DNA from: DASXMX01 sp036495445
GTDB taxonomy: Bacteria > Planctomycetota > Phycisphaerae > Tepidisphaerales > Tepidisphaeraceae
Reading direction: 5' to 3'
Length of the DNA: 31,915 nt
Assembly: GCA_036495445.1 (NCBI GenBank)
Contig: DASXMX010000147.1
Coordinates: 1-31,915, forward strand
In this document: positions 8,506-15,753 of the stretch, one piece after another
Layout of the letters: each line of letters opens with the position of its first letter
How positions within the stretch are numbered: position 1 is the first letter of the stretch
Translations under genes and position numbers: made by a program
Notes under the pieces: model-generated
What the model saw: only the letters and a program-made list of their open reading frames with translations
Database searches by the model: none
What the model was told of the DNA's origin: nothing

Positions 8506-9897
8506 TCACATTGCAATCATTTCGGTCAACGGCCGCGTGGCGTTGCCGATCGGGCGATCCTGCGGGACGCCGGCGCAGGTGAGGAGCGTGCCGAGCAGGT
8601 CGCCCTGGTTGGCCTTGACGTCCGGCAGGAAGCGGCCGGTTTTCAGCGTGCCGCCGCCCTTGCCGGCGATGACGAACGGCAGGTGCTCGCGGGCGTGCTT
8701 GTTCCCGTCCTCCAGGCCGGATCCCCACATCATGATGCAGTTGTCGAGCAGCGTGCCGTCGCCCTCCTTCAGGCTGGCCATCCGCTTGACCATGTAGGCG
8801 AACTGGGCGACGTTGAACGCGTTGATCTTCGTGACCTTGTCGAGCTTCACCGGGTCGTAGTTGTGGTGGGTGACGGAGTGGTGCTCGTCGGCGAAGCCGA
8901 GCTCGGGGTAGGAAACGCCGTTGGGCGTCGAACCAATGTAGGTGCTTACCCGCGTGAGATCAGTCTGGAAGGCCAGCACGTTCAGGTCGCACATCACCTG
9001 CATGTACTCGCTGCGCTTGTCGCCCTCGGGGATCCTGATCTCGATCGGCGCCGAATCGTGGAAGGCGCGGCTGCCGGTGCGGACGCCCGCCTTCGCCTTG
9101 GCGGCATCGATTTGTCGCTGCTGAATGGCGGCGATCCGCCGCTCGACGGACCGGACGCTGTCGAGGTATTCGTCGAGCTTGTGCTGATCGGCGGCGCCGA
9201 GCGTCCCGCGCAGGTCCCTGGCGCCGCCGAGCACGAGGTCGAGCATCGAGCGGTCGAGGGCGTCGGAGGCGGTTGCCGTCTTCGCGCCCGCGGGGCCGGC
9301 CTCGCGGCACTGGAACAGCCGCTTGAGCACCACGCGCGGGTTGATCTCGGCCGGCATGGGCTGGGTTGGCCCGCGGAAGCTGCAGTGCGAGTAATAGGCT
9401 TCGTTCAGGCCCTCCTGGTGTTCCATGTGCGTCTGCGGCATCGTCGCCAGTTCGAGCGACGGCAGCGGCGTGAACCCGCCGACGTAGTTGGCCGCGACCT
9501 GGTCGGCCGAGATCGCGATGTTGACCACGTCCCGCCGTTCCGTGTCCGGCAGCGTGGCGGTGAGCCAGGTCGACAGTTCCAGTGCGTGCGGCGCACCGTT
9601 CAGCGGGGCGATCGGCACGCCGCTGATTCCCTTCACCAGCAGGCATTGGTCGAGCACCGGCCGCAACGGTTCGAGGATCGGCGGGGGCGACGACAGGTAG
9701 GAGGCCGGATCGGCGGGCCAGAACCGCTCCATGATTACGCCGTGCGGCATGTACATGAATCCGAGGCGCACCGGCGGCTTATACGCGGCCCCTTTGGACG
9801 GATCGGCCCACGCCTTGCTCTCCATCCAGGGCAGCGCGAGGGCGACGCCGAGCCCCCGCAAGCAGGTCCGACGACTGATTCGCAGGTTATTTCGCAT
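8506..9897 (-). CDS. DUF1552 family protein with Tat signal
   Basis: Predicted 463-residue exported protein of the DUF1552 family, common in planctomycetes and of unknown function. The ATG at 9897 is chosen because GGGGAGAG precedes it and the protein then begins with a twin-arginine signal (RISRRTCLRGLGVALALPW). The family resembles the sulfatase/alkaline phosphatase-like DUF1501 group in export route and context, but I can assign no catalytic residues. The start overlaps the end of the upstream DUF1592 gene by 11 bases, so the two are co-transcribed and probably translationally coupled. Family pairs of this type recur across planctomycete genomes, suggesting one envelope machine; the substrate is unknown. 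Confidence 0.9.
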   Translation of the reverse strand: MRNNLRISRRTCLRGLGVALALPWMESKAWADPSKGAAYKPPVRLGFMYMPHGVIMERFWPADPASYLSSPPPILEPLRPVLDQCLLVKGISGVPIAPLNGAPHALELSTWLTATLPDTERRDVVNIAISADQVAANYVGGFTPLPSLELATMPQTHMEHQEGLNEAYYSHCSFRGPTQPMPAEINPRVVLKRLFQCREAGPAGAKTATASDALDRSMLDLVLGGARDLRGTLGAADQHKLDEYLDSVRSVERRIAAIQQRQIDAAKAKAGVRTGSRAFHDSAPIEIRIPEGDKRSEYMQVMCDLNVLAFQTDLTRVSTYIGSTPNGVSYPELGFADEHHSVTHHNYDPVKLDKVTKINAFNVAQFAYMVKRMASLKEGDGTLLDNCIMMWGSGLEDGNKHAREHLPFVIAGKGGGTLKTGRFLPDVKANQGDLLGTLLTCAGVPQDRPIGNATRPLTEMIAM

Positions 9898-11869
9898 GGG
9901 CTGTCTCTCCCCGGCTCGCAAGCCGACGATGGGTGAAAGGATAGCTGGTGACGACGCCAACCACCAACGTTTGCATTCGGTAGCCGTCGCCGGCGGTGGC
10001 GTCGGCGAGCCGGTCGGCGACGACCTCGTCGTAGCCTTCCAACTGGCGGCACAACGCGTAGGCCAGCAGCTTGCCGGTCAGGTTCCGGCAGAACTCGTCC
10101 GAATGCGCGGCGATGATCCGCTTGAGCTCCCGCGGCGTGCCGAATCGCTTGCCGCCCGGGAGTTCGCCCGTCGCGTCGATGGCGCCGCCCGAATCATCGT
10201 GGTCGCGCCAGCGGCCGATCGCGTCGAAGTTCTCGAGCCCGAAGCCGATCGGATCGAGGACTTTGTGGCAGTTCGCGCACACCGGGTTGGCACGATGCAT
10301 TTCCGTGCGTTGGCGCACCGTCAGGGTCGCCACGGACTGCTCGCTCTGCTTATCCAGTGCCGGGACATTCGGTGGCGGCGGGGGAATGTGTTCGCCCAGA
10401 ATCTGTTCCAGCACCCATACGCCGCGATTCACCGGGCTGGTGCGATTGGGGAACGAGCTGGTCGCCAGCACGCCCGGCATCGTGAGGATGCCGCCGCGAT
10501 TGGCGTCGCTCAGCTTGACCCGTCGCATCGCCGGGCCGCTGACCGTGCCTTCCATCCCGTAAATCGGCGCCAGCGTGCCGTTGAGGAACGTATAGTCGCC
10601 GTCGATGAAGGTCGTCAGGCTGCGGTTCTCGCGCAGGATGCTGTCGAAGAAGAGGCGCGCTTCGTCGTACATCGCCGCGCGCAGGTCGCGGTTCATTTGC
10701 GGGAATTTCCCCGGGTCGAAAGCCTTGCCGACAAGCTTGTCCAGGCCGAGCCATTGCGCGCCGAAGCCTTCGAACAACTCCTGCGACCGCGGATCGGCCA
10801 TCATTCGACGGGCCTGGCCGGCGAGCACGTCGGGTTCGTGCAGCTTCCCCGCATCGGCCAGGGCCGACAACTCCGCGTCCGGCATCGTCGCCCACAACAG
10901 GTACGAGAGGCGGGAGGCCAACTGATAGTCGTCGAGCGGGACGACGTTCCCCGCCGCATGCGCTTCCTCGGCCTGATCGGACGGGCCCGGCGTGATGAAC
11001 AGAAACTGCGGCGAAACAAGGATCGCCTTCAGCATCAGGCGCAACGCCTCCGGGTACGTCTTCCCCTGGCCGGCCGCCAAGTCGAACACCCGCACCAGCA
11101 GGTCGACCTCCGCTTCCGAAGGCGGCCGACGGTAGGCACGGCGGGCGAGCGACTCGGCGATCTTCTGCGCCGCTACTTTGCGATCGGCCTCCGTGCCGGG
11201 ATCATCGCCGAACAGGCGTTGCTGCACCGCGGTCGGCGGCGCTCCCGGCGGCGCGAGGGCCCGGTCCAGCACCTCGTTGGCGACCGCAAGGTACTGCTCC
11301 ATCAGCATCGGGGACAGCGTGTTGGTGTAACCGGCGCCGAACACGTCGTCCGGCAGGTCCCGCGCGACCTGCGGGTCGACGCCCAACAGGTCGTGCAGCG
11401 TGTTGCCGTATTCGACCTTGCTCAACCGGCGAATGACGAACAGGCCCGGGTCTTTGGGGCTCAGCCGCTTGATCCCCGCGATCCATTCGACCACCGCGGC
11501 GCGCTCCGAGTCGCTGGGCTGGTCGTCCTCATCGTCCGGCGGCATGTTGTGCGTCTTGATTTGCCCGGCTGCTCGCTCCCACACCAATTTGAAGGACGCC
11601 CCTGCGGGATTCTTCAACGCGGTTTGGAAGCTCACCCCGCCCTTTCGGTGGTTTCCCGCGTGGCAGCGCCCGCAGTACGTCGAGACGAACGGGGCGACCT
11701 GGCTCTTATACGCCTTCATCGCCTCGGCGCGCGTCCGGGCCCATTGGGCGTCGTCGTTGGCGTCGCCCTCCGCGCCTCGGGCGACGGACGAGCACAAAGC
11801 CGCCGCACAGATGAGCGGCACGAGCAATCGTGATATGGGAACGCGCTTCGGCAACGGATCTCTCCCCAT
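9887..11869 (-). CDS. DUF1587/1595/1592/1588/1585 multidomain c-type cytochrome protein
   Basis: Predicted 660-residue exported protein. A signal peptide covers about 1-32. A cytochrome c-like segment follows with CGRCH (Cys66, Cys69, His70) and a possible Met ligand in HNMPPDD (Met109). Then come DUF1587 (about 143-206), DUF1595 (about 235-297), DUF1592 (about 311-438), DUF1588 (about 454-553, with a second CXXCH, CANCH at 531-535) and DUF1585 (about 575-650). The two CXXCH sites imply covalent haem in the periplasm. The function of this planctomycete architecture is unknown. The ATG at 11869 lacks a Shine-Dalgarno site; an in-frame TTG at 11854 lies just after GGGGAGAG, the same signal used by the next gene, and may be the true start. 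Confidence 0.9.
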   Translation of the reverse strand: MGRDPLPKRVPISRLLVPLICAAALCSSVARGAEGDANDDAQWARTRAEAMKAYKSQVAPFVSTYCGRCHAGNHRKGGVSFQTALKNPAGASFKLVWERAAGQIKTHNMPPDDEDDQPSDSERAAVVEWIAGIKRLSPKDPGLFVIRRLSKVEYGNTLHDLLGVDPQVARDLPDDVFGAGYTNTLSPMLMEQYLAVANEVLDRALAPPGAPPTAVQQRLFGDDPGTEADRKVAAQKIAESLARRAYRRPPSEAEVDLLVRVFDLAAGQGKTYPEALRLMLKAILVSPQFLFITPGPSDQAEEAHAAGNVVPLDDYQLASRLSYLLWATMPDAELSALADAGKLHEPDVLAGQARRMMADPRSQELFEGFGAQWLGLDKLVGKAFDPGKFPQMNRDLRAAMYDEARLFFDSILRENRSLTTFIDGDYTFLNGTLAPIYGMEGTVSGPAMRRVKLSDANRGGILTMPGVLATSSFPNRTSPVNRGVWVLEQILGEHIPPPPPNVPALDKQSEQSVATLTVRQRTEMHRANPVCANCHKVLDPIGFGLENFDAIGRWRDHDDSGGAIDATGELPGGKRFGTPRELKRIIAAHSDEFCRNLTGKLLAYALCRQLEGYDEVVADRLADATAGDGYRMQTLVVGVVTSYPFTHRRLASRGETAHAK

Positions 11870-11993
11870 GACAAAGGGCAGACCGTTAGAACTACGTCTG
11901 CTGCCGTTGCGCCGTTTAATGCAAATGGGCGGAGGGGGCGGCTTTACACCTCGAGGGTTCTCACCCCGCCCCGGAACTCCTCCAGCACGGGTT

Positions 11994-13397
11994 CTACCCG
12001 GCCGCTTGCACTTGCGCCGACGCGGTCCGCTTCGCCAGCCCCGCGACCGTCTCCCATGCCGCGCCGGGGAAACGCTGGGTTTCGGCCAGCACGTCGCTGA
12101 GGCCGGCCAGGAACCAGTCCATGTCCTGCTTGGTCACCACCATCGCGGGCAGGAACTTGATCACCTCGATGTGGTACCCGGCCACCTGCGAGAGGATGTG
12201 GTGCTTCTGCATCAGCGGGATGACGACCATCTGGCCGAAGACGCTGTAGTTCAGCTTGTGGACCATGTCCCAGGCCATCTTCAGCTTGAACGACGTCTTG
12301 GGCCGGGCGAAGTCGAGGGCGAACATCAGCCCCTTGCCGCGAACCGACGAGACGAACGGGCAGCTCTCGGCGATCGGCTTGAGCTTCTCGAAGACGTAGT
12401 TCCCCACCTCGGCGGCGTTCTCGACCAGCTTGTCTTCCTCGATCACGTACAGACTCGCCAGGGCCGCGGCCATGGCCATGTCGTTCTGGCCGTAGGTGTT
12501 GGAGTGGACGACGCACCGCTCCATCGAGTCGAAGACGCAGTCCATGATCCGCGGCCGCGTGATCACGGCGCCGACGGGGACGTAGCCACCGGAGAGCGCC
12601 TTGGCGGTGCAGATGATGTCCGGCTCGACCTCGGGCCAGTGCTGGAAGGCGAACCACTTGCCCGTGCGGCCCAGGCCGCACTGTACCTCGTCCACGATCA
12701 GCATCGTCCCGTACTTGCGGCACAGGCGCTGCGCCTCGGCCAAATACCCGTCGGCGACGACTTCGCACGTCTTGCCCTGCACCGGCTCGACGATGAACGC
12801 CGCGGCCTTCTTGCTCGACAGCGCCTCCTCGAGGGCCGGCAGGTCGTTGAACGGGATCATCCGCGTGCCCGGCATCAGCTCGCCGAACCGCTCGCGGAAA
12901 AAATTGGAGCCGTTGACGGCCAGCGATCCCGTGGTGAGGCCGTGGAAGGCGTGGTCACAGTAGATGATGCCGCTGCGGCCCGTGGCGCAGCGGGCGAACT
13001 TCATCGCCGTCTCCACCGTCTCCGTCCCGCTGTTGGTGAAGAAGACGCGCGAAAGGGAGTCGGGCGTGTGCCTGGTCAGCATCTCGGCGACCAGCCCGCT
13101 CAGCAGGCTGCAGTCCATCCGAACCAGGTTCGGCAGGTCCTTGGCCATGAGCTGCTGCAGGATCGCGCGGACCTTGGGGTGATTGCGGCCCAAGGCAAAC
13201 ACGCCCCATCCGGTGAGCAGGTCAAGGTACTTGGTCCCGTCGGCGTCCCACAGGTACGGCCCTTCGCCGCGGACGTATTTCTTGTCGAACCCGATCGCCC
13301 GCAGCATCTTCACGAACGACGGGTTGATGTGCTTCATGTGCAGGTCGTACTGACGACCCTGGTGCTGCTGCAGCCACGCGAAAAAGTCAGTGTGCAT
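11994..13397 (-). CDS. Class III PLP-dependent aminotransferase, possibly HpnO-like
   Basis: Predicted 467-residue cytoplasmic fold-type I aminotransferase (acetylornithine/ornithine subgroup). The frame is open further upstream, but the stretch before Met at 13397 is Arg-rich and unlike the family. Landmarks: SGTET (123-127) binds the cofactor phosphate, Asp236 in IVDEVQCG contacts the PLP ring nitrogen, and Lys266 in CTAKALSGG forms the Schiff base. HpnO, an aminotransferase of this class, makes aminobacteriohopanetriol. With squalene-hopene cyclase 2.4 kb away, that role is plausible, but the family also acts on ornithine, acetylornithine and diamino acids, and sequence reading alone cannot decide. 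It is followed on the same strand by the DUF1592/1552 pair after 124 bases. Confidence 0.88.
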   Translation of the reverse strand: MHTDFFAWLQQHQGRQYDLHMKHINPSFVKMLRAIGFDKKYVRGEGPYLWDADGTKYLDLLTGWGVFALGRNHPKVRAILQQLMAKDLPNLVRMDCSLLSGLVAEMLTRHTPDSLSRVFFTNSGTETVETAMKFARCATGRSGIIYCDHAFHGLTTGSLAVNGSNFFRERFGELMPGTRMIPFNDLPALEEALSSKKAAAFIVEPVQGKTCEVVADGYLAEAQRLCRKYGTMLIVDEVQCGLGRTGKWFAFQHWPEVEPDIICTAKALSGGYVPVGAVITRPRIMDCVFDSMERCVVHSNTYGQNDMAMAAALASLYVIEEDKLVENAAEVGNYVFEKLKPIAESCPFVSSVRGKGLMFALDFARPKTSFKLKMAWDMVHKLNYSVFGQMVVIPLMQKHHILSQVAGYHIEVIKFLPAMVVTKQDMDWFLAGLSDVLAETQRFPGAAWETVAGLAKRTASAQVQAAG

Positions 13398-13539
13398 CAC
13401 TCGCTCACTCACGGCCCTGTGGGATCGAACCCGTCCGTTGGCACTGGCCCGCCGCCAAACAACACTGCGGCGCGCGGCCGGGGCGGCGGGTTCCCGGTCA
13501 AAATCGTTCAAACGTCTTCGCCTGCCGATTTGCGGCGGC

Positions 13540-13545
13540 ATTATA
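13540..13545 (-). promoter_or_regulatory. Consensus -10 box (TATAAT) upstream of the aminotransferase
   Basis: The minus strand reads TATAAT here. Transcription would begin near 13533 and leave a leader of about 135 bases before the ATG at 13397. No good -35 hexamer is visible at 16-18 bases, so the assignment is tentative. Confidence 0.4.
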
Positions 13546-13624
13546 GCTACATCCGCCGGAGGGGCTATGGGGCTTGAAGGTTTCTTAAGGCAGCAGGAAT
13601 TGCCGAGGTCGCTATCCGCCGGTC

Positions 13625-13654
13625 CTGACGAAGGGGCGGGTTCTCCGATACAAT
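13625..13654 (+). promoter_or_regulatory. Sigma-70-type promoter for the broken DUF433 gene
   Basis: CTGACG at 13625-13630 and TACAAT at 13649-13654 are 18 bases apart. The expected start of transcription falls about three bases before ATG 13664, implying an almost leaderless transcript. Confidence 0.5.
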
Positions 13655-13663
13655 TCCGGGATC

Positions 13664-13972
13664 ATGCTTCCCTCAACCGGTCGTCCACCGCTCGCGCGCG
13701 TCGCGCCAGTCGATCCCAGGCTACTGGAAGGCGACAAGAGATCCAGCCGGGGCATCCGCTCTTTGGGCTAATCTGGATCAACCCAAAGCGCGTCAGCGGC
13801 GCCCCCTGCTTCTACGGCACGCGTGTGCCGATCAAGAACCTGTTCGACTCGATCGCCGCCGGAGAGTCCGTAGACGAGTTCCTTGATGGATTTGAAGGCG
13901 TGACGCGAACAAGTCCTTGCAGTGCTGGAACTGGCGGGCGATGACCTGCTCAGCGATCTGGAGACCCTCTGA
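13664..13972 (+). pseudogene. DUF433 family gene broken by two frame changes
   Basis: The central part translates as a DUF433 domain (INPKRVSGAPCFYGTRVPIK followed by an SVDEFLDGFEGVTR segment), a small helical fold found in antitoxins of DUF5615-type toxin pairs and related regulators. After GVTR the frame changes: continuing from GAA at 13907 gives EQVLAVLELAGDDLLSDLET and a stop at 13970-13972, exactly the expected domain end. Upstream, the ATG at 13664 opens MLPSTGRPPLARVAPVDPRL in that second frame but stops at TAA before the domain. Two opposite frame changes are therefore needed to read the whole gene. It is either a pseudogene or carries two base-calling errors. No DUF5615 toxin gene follows. 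Confidence 0.7.
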
Positions 13973-14038
13973 GAATTTCGTTCGGCGCCAGAGTTGGATC
14001 CCTTATCGTCGCGATGACATGATTCGGTGGATCCTTCT

Positions 14039-14156
14039 CCCGCTCCCGGTACTCCGGGGGAGGGCTGGGGAGGGGGCCGTGCGTGTGGCAACAACGTATT
14101 GAGAATCGACGGCCGAAACCCCCTCCCTAACCCTCCCCCGGAGTACCGGGGGCGGG
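14039..14156. repeat. 38-base inverted repeat centred on CGGTACTCCGGGGGAGGG
   Basis: The arms at 14039-14076 and 14119-14156 are inverted copies matching at 35 of 38 positions, with a 42-base spacer. The core GGTACTCCGGGGGAGGG resembles GC-rich palindromic elements scattered in many bacterial genomes. It lies between the broken DUF433 gene and the Uma2 gene and has no coding content. Confidence 0.8.
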
Positions 14157-14224
14157 AACTTGAGGCACACCGCCCGAACCCCGCGCCCCCCATCCATCCT
14201 TAGAGGGCTCGGCATCGGCCACAA

Positions 14225-14253
14225 TTGCCTCCCGTCCGTAGCGGTGGGATAAT
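14225..14253 (+). promoter_or_regulatory. Sigma-70-type promoter of the Uma2 gene
   Basis: TTGCCT at 14225-14230, a 17-base spacer and GATAAT at 14248-14253. Only six bases separate the -10 box from the GTG start at 14260 and there is no Shine-Dalgarno site, so transcription should begin at or next to the start codon. Confidence 0.55.
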
Positions 14254-14259
14254 CCTTCC

Positions 14260-14889
14260 GTGACGACTCACGCCTCCCATCCCTGCCGGTTCGTGCCCGG
14301 GACAACCGGGTGGACCGAGGAGGACCTGGACGATCCGGCGATCGAGCCGATCTGGGATGGCGGCGGGTACGAGATCGTCGAGGGGGTGCTCACCCGCATG
14401 CCCGCCGCAGATCTCGAAGGCAGCCTGCCGCTCCGAAGACTGGTGCGACAGGTCGAACGACAGCTGGAACAGAACAACCTGCCCGGCGAATTCGCGTTCG
14501 AGGTGGACATGGTCATCAACCGCATCCGCGTGCCGAGGGTGGATGCGATGTTCCTCACCCCCGCGCAGCTTCAGCAACAGGCCGCGATCGAGGCGGCGCG
14601 CAAGCGCCGCAAGGGCGTGAAGTTCGGCCGGCTGCGGGTGCCGCCGACGTTGGTGGTCGAGTCGCTCAGCCTCGATCACGAGGACCACGACGAGATCACC
14701 AAGCGCGAGTGGTACCGCGGCTTCGGCATCCCCCACTACTGGCTGCTCGACCCGTTCCGCCATTCGCTGGAGTGCCTGAAGCTCGAACAGGACGAGTACA
14801 AGACGAATGCTGCGGGGCGGGATTCCGACGCGGTCACTCCGTCATTGTTCCCGGAGCTGACGGTTCAGTTGGCGCCCATCTGGATGTGA
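14260..14889 (+). CDS. Uma2 family (DUF820) putative restriction-endonuclease-fold protein
   Basis: Predicted 209-residue protein of the Uma2 family, which has a PD-(D/E)XK nuclease fold and is abundant in cyanobacteria and planctomycetes. The N-terminal part has YEIVEGVLTRMP (37-48). The presumed active site combines Asp95 (VPRVDAMFL), Glu134 (PTLVVESLS) and Lys148 (EITKREWY), followed by the typical GIPHYWLLDP. Cellular role and substrate are unknown; many copies are thought to be domesticated or mobile-associated nucleases. It starts with GTG and lacks a Shine-Dalgarno site but has a promoter immediately before it. No methyltransferase lies beside it, so it is not part of a classical restriction-modification pair here. 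Confidence 0.85.
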   Translation: MTTHASHPCRFVPGTTGWTEEDLDDPAIEPIWDGGGYEIVEGVLTRMPAADLEGSLPLRRLVRQVERQLEQNNLPGEFAFEVDMVINRIRVPRVDAMFLTPAQLQQQAAIEAARKRRKGVKFGRLRVPPTLVVESLSLDHEDHDEITKREWYRGFGIPHYWLLDPFRHSLECLKLEQDEYKTNAAGRDSDAVTPSLFPELTVQLAPIWM

Positions 14890-14994
14890 TAGAGCACCGC
14901 ACAAGGATTCGCTTGCGCCGACGTAATTGCCAACGTCAGAGTTCCTGTCCCGCCCAAGGCGGCAATACTATGCGCGGGAGATAAGGTTGGGAAC

Positions 14995-15225
14995 ATGCAT
15001 GGCCTTTTGGATCGCCTGATGCTCAGCGTGGGCCTGTTATTCATGTGGGGTTGCGGGGTCGGCATCGTGGTGATCGCAGGCCTCGAATTCCGAAGAGGTC
15101 AAACGTTTAAGGGCTTACGCAAGAGCGAACATCCCGTGAGATTCTGGGCGAGGATGGTCTTTACCGCCACTGTTGTTGTAGCCTGGTTTTACTTTTGCGG
15201 CCTGTGGACGAAAACAATGTTTTGA
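14995..15225 (+). CDS. Small two-helix membrane protein, unknown function
   Basis: A 76-residue frame starting at ATG 14995, with GGGAG and AAGG upstream and TACTAT at 14966-14971 as a possible -10 box. Two hydrophobic segments (about 9-29 and 52-71) flank a short basic loop (RRGQTFKGLRKSEH), the pattern of a small inner-membrane protein. I recognise no family. It is only moderately GC-rich compared with its neighbours, and no conserved context indicates a role. A genuine gene is more likely than not, given the start signals and the sensible hydrophobic pattern. Confidence 0.5.
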   Translation: MHGLLDRLMLSVGLLFMWGCGVGIVVIAGLEFRRGQTFKGLRKSEHPVRFWARMVFTATVVVAWFYFCGLWTKTMF

Positions 15226-15753
15226 TATCCCTTTAGCCTATGACGCTACCAAATCAGCGTGCGATCAGAAGCATGCCGGATACCCAGAATCTATGCGGTT
15301 GGCTGCGATGTGGGTAGCCGCTTCATCTCCCCCGCCTTATCTTCCGCCGCCCTCCCTCTTGGAGAATTCACCCCTTCCCGCCCCAAAACACGAAGTAGAA
15401 TGCAGGTACCGATGCGCGCCGCAGTTGCCTCCCGGGGCCGCTGGCGGTAGGGTGCTGGCCTTCACTCATCGCGACTGGTGCGGGTCATATCGACCGTTTT
15501 CGAAGTCAAAGACGGTTGACGTTGTGGAACGACGGGTGGAGAGTCTGCCTGCGATCGGTTTGTTTCGCACGCGGAGAGCACCTCTTGCCCCCTCTCCCTC
15601 CGGGAGAGGGCTGGGGTGAGGGGAAACCGCGAAAGAGGTTCGAACAGCAAGCGAGGCGCTCGCAATTCCCCCTCACCCCTACCCTCTCCCGGAGGGAGAG
15701 GGGGCAAACGCGGGCGCTTGCAATAACTCGTCGAGGGATAGGAGTTCTTTACC
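15226..15753. other. Gene-free region upstream of squalene-hopene cyclase
   Basis: About 530 bases without a convincing gene. The first 350 bases show no repeat or RNA signature that I can recognise. The rest contains the inverted repeat described separately, which ends about 45 bases before the cyclase start and therefore sits close to its promoter. Confidence 0.45.
15585..15707. repeat. 39-base inverted repeat, CTCCCTCCGGGAGAGGG family, copy 1
   Basis: The arms at 15585-15623 and 15669-15707 match in inverted orientation at 37 of 39 positions. The right arm plus its inner flank (15655-15704) recurs as an exact 50-base reverse complement at 20880-20929. Elements with this core are common dispersed palindromes in GC-rich bacteria; their function is unknown. 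Confidence 0.85.

Noticed and set aside
8206..9936. Plus-strand frame of 576 codons opposite the DUF1552 gene
   Set aside because: Composition is Arg/Gly/Val-rich without domain motifs, whereas the minus strand encodes a recognisable family with a Tat signal.
9731..11833. Plus-strand frame of 700 codons opposite the DUF1592 gene
   Set aside because: Same shadow effect; the minus strand carries two CXXCH sites and five family domains.
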